From Nitrospirota bacterium (GTDB taxonomy: Bacteria; Nitrospirota; Thermodesulfovibrionia; UBA6902), in the NCBI GenBank assembly GCA_015491705.1, contig WFVK01000146.1, forward strand, positions 1 through 14,326: a stretch of 14,326 nucleotides of DNA. Direction: 5' to 3'. The stretch's first letter is position 1. Each line of letters begins with the position of its first letter. The notes below the pieces were generated by a model, which made no database searches, had not been told where the DNA came from, and saw only the letters and a program-made list of their open reading frames with translations. Position numbers and translations under genes: made by a program. Shown here one piece after another: positions 7,358-13,492 of the stretch.

Positions 7358-7897
7358 ATGTCAAGAGTAGGTAAACAACCCATAGGTCTGCCGGACGGGG
7401 TGGACGTTAAAATTCAGGATAACCTTATCCATGTAAAGGGGCCTAAAGGCGAGCACAAATGGACCGTGCCGGAGGGCATGAAGGTATCCGTACAGGACAG
7501 GACCGTTATCGTGGAGCGTCCCTCTGATACAAAGCATTTCAGGTCACTTCACGGTACCACAAGGAGCATCATCGCCAACATGGTTACCGGGACCAGCAAG
7601 GGGTTCCCGAGGGTGCTCGAGATTAACGGCGTGGGATACAGGGCACAGGTGCAGGGGCGGAAGATAACCTTTACACTGGGCTATTCCCATCCTGTAGAGT
7701 TCAATCTGCCGGAGGGTGTGACCGCGGAGGTGGACAAAAAACAGACCCGCCTGACCCTCGACGGCATAGACAAGCGTCTGGTGGGGCAGGTTGCGGCGGA
7801 CATACGCGCCCTCAGACCGCCCAGTGTATACAAGGGCAAGGGGATCAGGTACGCGGATGAAAGAATAAAGCTTAAAGCAGGCAAGGCAGGTAAGTAG
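7358..7897 (+). CDS. rplF: 50S ribosomal protein L6
   Basis: L6 lies near the factor-binding GTPase centre and the sarcin-ricin loop. The 179 residues form two tandem alpha/beta domains typical of the family. It opens MSRVGKQPIGLPDGVDV, continues to FRSLHGTTRSIIANMV (61-76) and GFPRVLEINGVGYRAQVQG (82-100), and ends with RPPSVYKGKGIRYADE (153-168), the nearly invariant L6 signature. TGGAG at 7348-7352 is the Shine-Dalgarno. The 45-base gap after rpsH is AT-rich and shows no clear promoter. Confidence 0.97.
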   Translation: MSRVGKQPIGLPDGVDVKIQDNLIHVKGPKGEHKWTVPEGMKVSVQDRTVIVERPSDTKHFRSLHGTTRSIIANMVTGTSKGFPRVLEINGVGYRAQVQGRKITFTLGYSHPVEFNLPEGVTAEVDKKQTRLTLDGIDKRLVGQVAADIRALRPPSVYKGKGIRYADERIKLKAGKAGK

Positions 7898-7923
7898 CCG
7901 CCTGAATTAAAAAAACAGTTTTT

Positions 7924-7930
7924 GAGGTGA
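7924..7930 (+). promoter_or_regulatory. Ribosome binding site that fixes the rplR start
   Basis: GAGGTGA is a 7-base match to the anti-Shine-Dalgarno and lies five bases before the TTG at 7936. The in-frame GTG at 7927 lies inside this site and has no Shine-Dalgarno of its own, so the TTG is the better start. Confidence 0.75.
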
Positions 7931-7935
7931 AAGAC

Positions 7936-8298
7936 TTGAAATCAAAGAGAGCAAGGGCGAGAAAAGCCAGACACTTCAGGGTCAGAAAGAAGGTCTCAGG
8001 CACGCCCGACAAGCCCAGGCTGAACGTATTCAGAAGCCTTAAACACATATACGCCCAGATAATCGATGATATATCAGGACATACAATAGCCGCCGCGTCA
8101 AGCCTGGACAAGGAGATCAGGGAAAAGCTCGGCTCCGGAGGCAATATCGAGGCTGCAAAGGCCGTAGGTGTGCTGATTGCCGGCAGGGCCGCTGATAAAG
8201 GCATAAAAAAGGTTGTCTTCGACAGAGGCGGATACCTCTATCACGGCAGGGTCAAGGCCCTGGCTGATGCAGCACGGGAAGGCGGGCTTGAATTTTAA
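7936..8298 (+). CDS. rplR: 50S ribosomal protein L18 (TTG start)
   Basis: L18 binds 5S rRNA and, with L5, brings it into the central protuberance. From the TTG at 7936 the product has 120 residues, the usual length. It begins [21 protein letters not shown], then [32 protein letters not shown], the [23 protein letters not shown] region and the closing [19 protein letters not shown], which is the family signature. A longer reading from GTG 7927 would add only M-K-D but would lack an upstream Shine-Dalgarno. The basic N-terminal tail is typical and contacts 5S rRNA. Confidence 0.95.
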   Translation: MKSKRARARKARHFRVRKKVSGTPDKPRLNVFRSLKHIYAQIIDDISGHTIAAASSLDKEIREKLGSGGNIEAAKAVGVLIAGRAADKGIKKVVFDRGGYLYHGRVKALADAAREGGLEF

Positions 8299-8315
8299 GT
8301 TCAAAGGGAGGCATA

Positions 8316-8819
8316 GTGGGTAGAATCGACTCTGAGAGTCTCGGCACGTTAAAAGACAAGGTTATATATATAAACAGGGTTGCCAAGGTCGTAAAGGGCG
8401 GGAGGCGTTTTTCTTTCAGCGCGCTTGTGGTCGTGGGCGATGAAAGCGGATGCATCGGCTTTGGCAAGGGAAAGGCGGCAGAGGTCCCCGAGGCCATCAG
8501 AAAGGCCGTTGAGCAGGCAAAGAGATCACTCGTAAAGGTGCCCGTCAGGGACGGCACCATTCCGCACAGGATAAACGGCGAGTACGGAGCGGGTAAAGTA
8601 GTGATGCTTCCCGCCAGGCCGGGAACAGGCCTCATAGCAGGCGGTCCTGTCAGGGCGATTATGGAAGTGGCGGGGATACGCAATATCGTGGCCAAATCAC
8701 TGGGCAGCCGCAATCCCTTCAACACGGTAAGGGCCACCCTGGACGGCCTTCTGAAACTCAAAGACCCTGAAAGCGTCCAGAGAAGAACCGGTAAAACCGA
8801 AGAAGAAAAACAGGGGTGA
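8316..8819 (+). CDS. rpsE: 30S ribosomal protein S5 (GTG start)
   Basis: S5 helps form the mRNA entry tunnel and influences decoding accuracy; spectinomycin resistance mutations map to its N-terminal loop. The 167 residues match the family. A double-stranded RNA-binding-like domain (about 14-77) holds [19 protein letters not shown] (24-42) and [17 protein letters not shown] (48-64). The second domain has [19 protein letters not shown] (103-121) and [15 protein letters not shown]. The GTG at 8316 is preceded by GGGAGG at 8306-8311. The stop TGA at 8817-8819 lies within the rpmD ribosome binding site. Confidence 0.97.
   Translation: MGRIDSESLGTLKDKVIYINRVAKVVKGGRRFSFSALVVVGDESGCIGFGKGKAAEVPEAIRKAVEQAKRSLVKVPVRDGTIPHRINGEYGAGKVVMLPARPGTGLIAGGPVRAIMEVAGIRNIVAKSLGSRNPFNTVRATLDGLLKLKDPESVQRRTGKTEEEKQG
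8812..8819 (+). promoter_or_regulatory. Ribosome binding site deciding the rpmD start
   Basis: AGGGGTGA lies five bases before ATG 8825 and includes the rpsE stop codon. An upstream in-frame GTG at 8816 falls inside this motif, so ATG 8825 is preferred. Confidence 0.7.
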
Positions 8820-8824
8820 TTCCG

Positions 8825-9013
8825 ATGAAAACACTGAAGGTAACATTAAAGCGAAGCCTCATCGGCAGGCCGGAAAAACACAGGAGAATCATTCGCTCTC
8901 TGGGACTGAGGAAAATCAACCGGAGCGTTATTCACAAAGATACGCCTTCCATACGGGGGATGATACAGAAGACAGCCCATCTGGTCGAAGTCAGCGAGGC
9001 GGCGGAGGAATAA
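8825..9013 (+). CDS. rpmD: 50S ribosomal protein L30
   Basis: L30 is a small 50S protein near the 5S rRNA region. It is missing in some bacteria but present here. From ATG 8825 it has 62 residues, close to the usual 58-62. Visible are KTLKVTLKRSLIGRPEKHR (2-20), the RSLGLRKINRSVIHKDTPSIRGM segment and the end helix KTAHLVEV. A GTG at 8816 would extend it by three residues but lies inside the ribosome binding site. The stop is immediately followed by the rplO ATG with no spacer. Confidence 0.93.
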   Translation: MKTLKVTLKRSLIGRPEKHRRIIRSLGLRKINRSVIHKDTPSIRGMIQKTAHLVEVSEAAEE

Positions 9014-9451
9014 ATGAGACTATCTGAACTTGCACCAACTCCGGGAAGCAGGAAAAAGAGGAAGAGAGTGGGCAGGGGGCCCGGCTCGGGCCACGGCAAG
9101 ACATCGTGCAGGGGGCACAAGGGACAGAATTCAAGAAGCGGCGGCGGCGTTAAACCCGGTTTTGAAGGCGGGCAGATGCCGTTGCAGCGCAGGCTTCCCA
9201 AGAGGGGTTTTACAAACATCTTCAGGAAAAAATACGCGATTGTAAATGTCGGTACCCTCGACAAGCTCGGTGAGGCTGAAATTACCCCGGAGTATCTCCT
9301 GAATGAAGGAATAGTCAAGAAACTTCATGACGGGATAAAGATACTGGGCAAAGGGGACATCTCACGGCCGGTCACGGTCAAGGCCCATGCCTTCAGCGCC
9401 TCTGCAAAAGAAAAGATAACGCAGGCACAGGGAAGCGCAGAGATTATTTGA
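9014..9451 (+). CDS. rplO: 50S ribosomal protein L15
   Basis: L15 is a late-assembly 50S protein with a long basic N-terminal extension threaded into 23S rRNA. The 145 residues match the family. The extension holds [20 protein letters not shown] (18-37) and [20 protein letters not shown], followed by [20 protein letters not shown] and the [21 protein letters not shown]-terminal strand and helix. The ATG abuts the rpmD stop, with GGAGG at 9004-9008 inside the end of rpmD serving as ribosome binding site. A 60-base AT-rich gap separates it from secY. Confidence 0.96.
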   Translation: MRLSELAPTPGSRKKRKRVGRGPGSGHGKTSCRGHKGQNSRSGGGVKPGFEGGQMPLQRRLPKRGFTNIFRKKYAIVNVGTLDKLGEAEITPEYLLNEGIVKKLHDGIKILGKGDISRPVTVKAHAFSASAKEKITQAQGSAEII

Positions 9452-9473
9452 GAATCCAAAATTCAAAAAAATT

Positions 9474-9488
9474 GTTTAACTCTTAAAC
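9474..9488 (+). repeat. Small AT-rich inverted repeat upstream of secY
   Basis: GTTTAA (9474-9479) and TTAAAC (9483-9488) form a perfect inverted repeat around CTC in the rplO-secY gap. It could be a small protein-binding site or a weak hairpin. The short AT-rich arms make chance a real possibility. Confidence 0.3.
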
Positions 9489-9511
9489 GCTGTATCTGAA
9501 ATTTTCTTATC

Positions 9512-10819
9512 GTGGGTATTATCAACAGCTTCCAGAACGTTTTTCGCATAGCAGAGCTTAAAAGCAGGATAATCTTCACGCTCGCCCTGCTGGCGGTTTA
9601 CAGGGTGGGCGCGCATATCCCGACCCCGGGCATCAACGGCGAGGAACTGAGCAAGTTTCTCATGGAAAGGGGCGGGGCCCTCATGGGATTCTTTGACATG
9701 TTCTCGGGCGGCGCCCTGTCGAGGGCCACTATCTTTGCACTGGGCATAATGCCCTACATAAGTGCATCCATTATCCTGCAACTGCTCACGGTGGTTATCC
9801 CCTCGCTCGGCAAGCTTGCAAAAGAGGGTGAAGCAGGAAGAAAAAAAATCACCCAGTATACCCGCTACGGCACGGTACTGATAAGCATCGTCCAGTCCAT
9901 CGGCATAGCCGTTGGGATCGAAAGCATGAACCAGGGGGCATTTGTCCAGAACCCGGGCTGGCCGTTCAGGCTCATGACCATGATTACCATGACCTCGGGC
10001 ACTGCATTTATAATGTGGCTCGGCGAACAGATCACCGAGCGGGGGATAGGCAACGGCATCTCCCTTATAATTTTCGCGGGCATAGTGGCGAGGTTCCCGA
10101 ATGCGGTTATCGGATCCGTATCACTTCTGAGGGCAGGGGAGATGCATATCCTGGTGCTGCTCTTCGTGGTGGTCATCATGATAGCGGTCATAGCCGTTAT
10201 TGTCTATGTGGAGCGGGGGCAGAGGAAGATTCCCATACAGTACGCCAAGCGCGTGGTCGGAAGAAAGGTATACGGCGGCCAGAGCACACACCTGCCGCTG
10301 AAGGTGAACACCGCAGGCGTTATTCCGCCGATATTTGCATCATCCATAATAATGTTTCCCGCAACAATAGCAGGCTTTATCTCGGTGCCGTGGGTGCAGT
10401 CCCTGTCGAGGCAGCTTGCCCCCGGTACCACGTTTTATACGATACTTTATGTGAGCATGATCTTTTTCTTCTGCTATTTTTATACGTCTATCATCTTCAA
10501 TCCCGTGGACATCGCGGACAACCTGAAAAAATACGGGGGGTTTATTCCGGGTGTGAGGCCCGGTCAGAAAACCTCTGACTACATATACCGTGTTCTTGCA
10601 AGGATCACGTTCGGTGGCGCGGTCTACCTGTCGCTGGTATGCGTACTGCCGCAATTTTTTATAAAATATTTCAAGGTGCCCTTTTATTTTGGAGGGACAT
10701 CCATACTTATAGTTGTAGGCGTTGCGCTGGATACGATTTCACAGATGGAATCCCACCTGGTGACGCGCTCGTATGATGGATTCCTGAAAAAAGGCAGGGT
10801 CAGGGGCAGGAGACACTGA
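9512..10819 (+). CDS. secY: Protein translocase subunit SecY (GTG start)
   Basis: SecY is the channel-forming subunit of the SecYEG translocon in the inner membrane, exporting proteins with SecA or inserting them with the ribosome. The 435 residues fit ten membrane segments. Visible are TM1 near 18-36, followed by YRVGAHIPTPGI; the plug region about 60-80 (FFDMFSGGALSRATI); the large cytosolic loop 233-262 with ERGQRKIPIQYAKRVVG; and the last loop NPVDIADNLKKYGGFIPGVR (330-349) that binds SecA and ribosomes. The tail is short and basic. GTG 9512 is the only sensible start (in-frame TGA at 9497), yet no Shine-Dalgarno is visible. adk, often the next gene, is absent. Confidence 0.97.
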   Translation: MGIINSFQNVFRIAELKSRIIFTLALLAVYRVGAHIPTPGINGEELSKFLMERGGALMGFFDMFSGGALSRATIFALGIMPYISASIILQLLTVVIPSLGKLAKEGEAGRKKITQYTRYGTVLISIVQSIGIAVGIESMNQGAFVQNPGWPFRLMTMITMTSGTAFIMWLGEQITERGIGNGISLIIFAGIVARFPNAVIGSVSLLRAGEMHILVLLFVVVIMIAVIAVIVYVERGQRKIPIQYAKRVVGRKVYGGQSTHLPLKVNTAGVIPPIFASSIIMFPATIAGFISVPWVQSLSRQLAPGTTFYTILYVSMIFFFCYFYTSIIFNPVDIADNLKKYGGFIPGVRPGQKTSDYIYRVLARITFGGAVYLSLVCVLPQFFIKYFKVPFYFGGTSILIVVGVALDTISQMESHLVTRSYDGFLKKGRVRGRRH

Positions 10820-10885
10820 GCGTCGCGGTATTTTTATGCCAATGTGAATTTCATGCATCTGTAAGGCGAATGCGGATCTGATATA

Positions 10886-11632
10886 TTGATAGTTCTGAAA
10901 TCTGAAGATGAAATAAGCAGGATGGCAGAGGCATGCCGGATCGTAGCCGAGGTGCTGGAAGGAATAAAAAGGATGGTGGCGCCCGGCGTGACGACAAAAG
11001 AGCTCGATGAATTTGCAGAATCGTTTATTCATTCGAAAGGGGCAAGGCCGGCCTTCAAGGGATACAGGGGCTATCCCGCGAGTGTATGTACATCCGTGAA
11101 TGAACAGGTCGTCCACGGCATACCTTCCCCGGCCAGACTGAGGGAAGGCGATATAATCAGCCTTGATATAGGGGTGTATTACAGGGGATTCTATGGAGAC
11201 GCTGCCGTAACATTGCCGGTGGGCAGGATAAACGGCCCCGCGGAAAAGCTGCTTGCAGTAACCGAAAAGGCGCTGGAGGCCGGGATAGACAAGGCGGTGC
11301 CCGGCAACAGGCTCCATGACATATCATCGGCCATACAGACCTGCGCTGAGGCAGAGGGCTTTTCAGTGGTGAGGAATTTTGTGGGCCACGGTATCGGAAG
11401 AGATCTTCACGAGGAGCCCCAGATTCCCAATTTCGGCAGGGCCGGAGAGGGCCCGAGGCTCATGGAAGGGATGACGCTTGCGATTGAGCCCATGGTCAAC
11501 GCGGGCGGGTGGGAAGTCGTGATATTAAACGACGGCTGGACAGCGGTGACAAAAGACGGGAGCCTGTCGGCACATTTCGAGCATACAGTGGCCATTACAA
11601 AAAAGGGTCACGATATCTTGACTAAATTATAG
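10886..11632 (+). CDS. map: Methionine aminopeptidase, type I (TTG start)
   Basis: This enzyme removes the initiator methionine from new proteins after deformylation, in the cytoplasm near the ribosome. The 248 residues have the pita-bread fold signatures. The five metal ligands are all present: Asp94 (SLDIG), Asp105 (GDAAV), His168 (VGHGIG), Glu201 (AIEPM) and Glu232 (FEHTV). Catalytic-site histidines His77 (VVHGIP) and His175 (DLHEEP) are present too. There is no N-terminal zinc-finger extension and no type II insert, so it is the short type I form. The TTG start gives the typical MIVLKSEDEISRM opening, but the upstream region has only a weak purine stretch. The promoter of the next gene begins inside its last codons. 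Confidence 0.96.
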   Translation: MIVLKSEDEISRMAEACRIVAEVLEGIKRMVAPGVTTKELDEFAESFIHSKGARPAFKGYRGYPASVCTSVNEQVVHGIPSPARLREGDIISLDIGVYYRGFYGDAAVTLPVGRINGPAEKLLAVTEKALEAGIDKAVPGNRLHDISSAIQTCAEAEGFSVVRNFVGHGIGRDLHEEPQIPNFGRAGEGPRLMEGMTLAIEPMVNAGGWEVVILNDGWTAVTKDGSLSAHFEHTVAITKKGHDILTKL

Positions 11633-11646
11633 CGAATAATTATAAT
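11618..11646 (+). promoter_or_regulatory. Near-consensus sigma-70 promoter for infA-rpmJ-alpha block
   Basis: TTGACT (11618-11623, five of six matches to the -35 consensus), a 17-base spacer (11624-11640) and TATAAT (11641-11646, perfect -10) form one of the clearest housekeeping promoters one could expect by eye. The -35 lies in the last codons of map and the -10 in the 31-base map-infA gap. Transcription would start near 11652-11654, leaving only about 10-12 bases before the infA ATG. The -10 lies in a perfect 16-base palindrome (11635-11650). Confidence 0.75.
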
Positions 11647-11650
11647 TATT
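11635..11650 (+). repeat. Perfect 16-base AT palindrome overlapping the infA -10 element
   Basis: AATAATTATAATTATT reads the same on both strands and contains the TATAAT -10 element. It could be an operator, help melt the promoter, or result from the low complexity of A/T bases. Confidence 0.55.
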
Positions 11651-11663
11651 AGTTCTGAAAAAA

Positions 11664-11882
11664 ATGCCTAAAGAAGATGCCATAGAGGTTCAGGGAACCA
11701 TTATCGAAAACCTGCCCAATGCAATGTTCCGGGTGGAGCTTGAAAACAAGCAGAGGATACTGGCATACGTCTCCGGCAAGATGCGGATGCATTTTATAAA
11801 GATACTGCCCGGCGATAAAGTGACAGTGGAGCTTTCGCCCTATGATCTTACAAAGGGCAGAATAACATACAGGTTCAAATGA
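11664..11882 (+). CDS. infA: Translation initiation factor IF-1
   Basis: IF-1 binds the A site of the 30S subunit and supports IF-2 and IF-3 in initiation. The 72 residues are exactly the family size and form an OB fold: [20 protein letters not shown] (3-22), [39 protein letters not shown] (44-63) and KGRITYRFK. The ATG at 11664 is preceded by GAAAAAA with no Shine-Dalgarno, and an in-frame TAA at 11643 rules out a longer form. It sits about ten bases after the likely transcription start of its own promoter, so its leader would be very short. Confidence 0.97.
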   Translation: MPKEDAIEVQGTIIENLPNAMFRVELENKQRILAYVSGKMRMHFIKILPGDKVTVELSPYDLTKGRITYRFK

Positions 11883-11889
11883 GGTAGAC

Positions 11890-12003
11890 ATGAAAGTGCG
11901 TTCATCAGTAAAGCCCATATGCGCAAAGTGCAAGGTAATCAAAAGGGAAGGCGTCGTAAGGGTGATATGCAGCAACCCGAAACACAAACAAAGACAGGGA
12001 TAA
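11890..12003 (+). CDS. rpmJ: 50S ribosomal protein L36, zinc-binding form
   Basis: L36 is the smallest common 50S protein and organises rRNA near the factor-binding side. The 37 residues (ATG 11890 to TAA 12001-12003) begin [20 protein letters not shown] and contain the zinc ligands Cys11, Cys14, Cys27 and His32, followed by KQRQG. This is the Cys-containing version that is lost or replaced in zinc-starvation paralogues. GAGGT at 11881-11885, overlapping the infA stop, is its ribosome binding site with a four-base spacer. The infA-rpmJ-rpsM order is that of many non-proteobacterial genomes. Confidence 0.97.
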   Translation: MKVRSSVKPICAKCKVIKREGVVRVICSNPKHKQRQG

Positions 12004-12019
12004 GAGAGGATATAGCAAG

Positions 12020-12394
12020 GTGAGAATAGCAGGAGTGGATTTACCGAAACATGAGAGGGTGGAGATAAGCCTGACGAGGATTTTCGGCATCGGGAGAACC
12101 ACATCCCGCAGGATATTGCAGGAGACGGGCGTGGATCCCAACAAGAAAACCAGGGATCTTACCGATGAAGAAGGCGTCAAACTAAGGACCGTCATAGAGA
12201 GGGACTGCAAGGTTGAAGGAGACCTCAGGCGTGAAATAGCGATGAACATAAAGAGGCTCCAGGATATCGGCAGTTACAGGGGGCTGAGGCACAGGGCAAG
12301 ACTGCCCGTGCGCGGACAGAGGACCAGCACCAACGCCCGCACCCGCAAGGGACCCAAGAAGGCTATAGGCGGCATGAAGAAGAGAGGTGTTTAA
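12020..12394 (+). CDS. rpsM: 30S ribosomal protein S13 (GTG start)
   Basis: S13 lies at the top of the 30S head, bridges to L5 and L31 of the 50S, and touches P-site tRNA with its C-terminal tail. The 124 residues begin [20 protein letters not shown], contain [12 protein letters not shown] (22-33) and [20 protein letters not shown] (82-101), and end in the basic [13 protein letters not shown] tail. GTG 12020 has GAGAGGA at 12004-12010. In E. coli the S4 repressor acts on a pseudoknot before this gene; here only 16 bases separate rpmJ and rpsM, leaving no room for that structure. Confidence 0.97.
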   Translation: MRIAGVDLPKHERVEISLTRIFGIGRTTSRRILQETGVDPNKKTRDLTDEEGVKLRTVIERDCKVEGDLRREIAMNIKRLQDIGSYRGLRHRARLPVRGQRTSTNARTRKGPKKAIGGMKKRGV

Positions 12395-12397
12395 TTA

Positions 12398-12787
12398 ATG
12401 GCTCAGAAGAGAAAGAAAAGCGGTAAAAAGGAAAAAAAGACGGTGCATTCCGGCGATGCATATATACAGGCGACATTCAACAATACCATTATTACCATCA
12501 CCGACCAGAACGGCAATGTCATCACCTGGTCTTCGGCCGGTGCCCATGGATTCAAGGGTTCAAGAAAGGGTACTCCCTATGCGGCCCAGATAGCGGCGGA
12601 CAATGCAGCCAGGAAGGCGATGGGTTTTGGAATGAGGCACATAAACGTATATGTAAAGGGTCCCGGCGCGGGCAGAGAGTCGGCCATAAGGGCCCTGCAG
12701 TCCGCAGGCCTTGAAATAAGCCTTATCAAGGATGTAACTCCTGTTCCCCACAACGGCACGAAACCACCGAAAAGGAGAAGAGTATAG
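12398..12787 (+). CDS. rpsK: 30S ribosomal protein S11
   Basis: S11 forms the 30S platform and touches the mRNA exit side near the Shine-Dalgarno helix. The 129 residues hold a basic N-terminal tail, [20 protein letters not shown] (21-40), [20 protein letters not shown] (44-63), and the conserved [18 protein letters not shown] end. Asn119-Gly120 is the site that in E. coli S11 is known to form isoaspartate. GAGGTG at 12384-12389 inside rpsM is the ribosome binding site. Its stop overlaps the rpsD GTG by one base. Confidence 0.97.
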   Translation: MAQKRKKSGKKEKKTVHSGDAYIQATFNNTIITITDQNGNVITWSSAGAHGFKGSRKGTPYAAQIAADNAARKAMGFGMRHINVYVKGPGAGRESAIRALQSAGLEISLIKDVTPVPHNGTKPPKRRRV

Positions 12788-13413
12788 TGGCAAGATACAG
12801 AGATGCGCTGTGCAGGTTATGCAGGAGAGAGAGCGAAAAGCTGTTTCTGAAAGGAGACAGATGCTATACGGACAAGTGCGCCGTCGAAAGAAGAAAATAC
12901 GCGCCGGGCCAGCACGGCCAGAGAAGAAGGAAGCTCTCTGACTATGCACTGCAGCTCAGGGAAAAACAGAAGGCAAAAGAGACCTACGGCCTGCTCGAGA
13001 AACAGTTCAAGAAGTATTTCTATATGGCTGAGAGGAAGAAAGGCGTTACGGGAAGCAATCTGCTGCAGTTGCTGGAGCGCAGGCTGGATAACATAGTCTA
13101 CAGACTTGGTTTTGCGGCAAACCGCAGGCAGGCGAGGCAGCTCGTGTTGCACGGTCACTTTACGGTGAATGACAGGCGGGTCAATATCCCTTCTTATCTC
13201 GTTCGTGCCGGTGACACCATAGCCCTGAAGGAATCGAGCAGAAAGCTGAATGTCATAGAGGAGAATATCTCCAAGATAGAGCACAGGGGGATGCCCGGGT
13301 GGCTGGAAATGGATACGGGCAATCTCAGGGGCAGGATACGGAATTATCCATCGAGGGATGAAATCGAGCTGCCTGTGCAGGAGCAGTTGATCGTCGAGTT
13401 ATACTCGAAATAA
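12787..13413 (+). CDS. rpsD: 30S ribosomal protein S4, zinc-binding form (GTG start)
   Basis: S4 is a primary 16S rRNA-binding protein that nucleates the 30S body and controls decoding accuracy together with S5. In E. coli it also represses the alpha operon. The 208 residues hold an N-terminal domain with Cys9, Cys12, Cys26 and Cys31, a four-cysteine set that could bind zinc as in some thermophiles and that E. coli lacks. They also hold [12 protein letters not shown] (99-110) and the S4 RNA-binding domain around [20 protein letters not shown] (116-135). The GTG shares a base with the rpsK TAG. A 79-base gap with hairpins separates it from rpoA. Confidence 0.97.
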   Translation: MARYRDALCRLCRRESEKLFLKGDRCYTDKCAVERRKYAPGQHGQRRRKLSDYALQLREKQKAKETYGLLEKQFKKYFYMAERKKGVTGSNLLQLLERRLDNIVYRLGFAANRRQARQLVLHGHFTVNDRRVNIPSYLVRAGDTIALKESSRKLNVIEENISKIEHRGMPGWLEMDTGNLRGRIRNYPSRDEIELPVQEQLIVELYSK

Positions 13414-13435
13414 AATACAGGCAATTGGTTAAACG

Positions 13436-13461
13436 GATTGCGGAAACATGTCCGTGCAATC
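13436..13461 (+). promoter_or_regulatory. Hairpin in the rpsD-rpoA gap
   Basis: GATTGCGGA (13436-13444) pairs with TCC-GT-GCAATC (13451-13461) across an AACATG loop, giving nine base pairs with a two-base bulge. No T-run follows, so it is not a standard terminator. It may be an RNA processing, attenuation or stabilising site ahead of rpoA. Confidence 0.4.
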
Positions 13462-13462
13462 A

Positions 13463-13481
13463 GTATAATGAAATATTATAC
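13463..13481 (+). promoter_or_regulatory. Inverted repeat and possible -10 element before rpoA
   Basis: GTATAAT (13463-13469) and ATTATAC (13475-13481) form a perfect 7-base inverted repeat around GAAAT. TATAAT at 13464-13469 is a perfect -10, but the best -35 at 17 bases (CGGAAA, 13441-13446) is weak. The right arm adjoins the rpoA ribosome binding site AAGGAGG (13482-13488), so a hairpin here could affect rpoA translation. Confidence 0.4.
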
Positions 13482-13492
13482 AAGGAGGCTTA

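Noticed and set aside
10015..10578. 187-residue + strand frame inside secY
   Set aside because: It lies within secY in another frame, its product is Arg/Gly/His-rich and unlike a membrane or known protein, and secY is intact.
10739..11317. 192-residue open frame on the - strand over secY end and map
   Set aside because: It is the longest antisense frame, but it covers coding sequence of two conserved genes and shows no recognisable motif. It reads as a shadow of codon bias.
12004..12019. S4-binding pseudoknot before rpsM, as in E. coli
   Set aside because: Only 16 bases lie between rpmJ and rpsM, too short for that structure.
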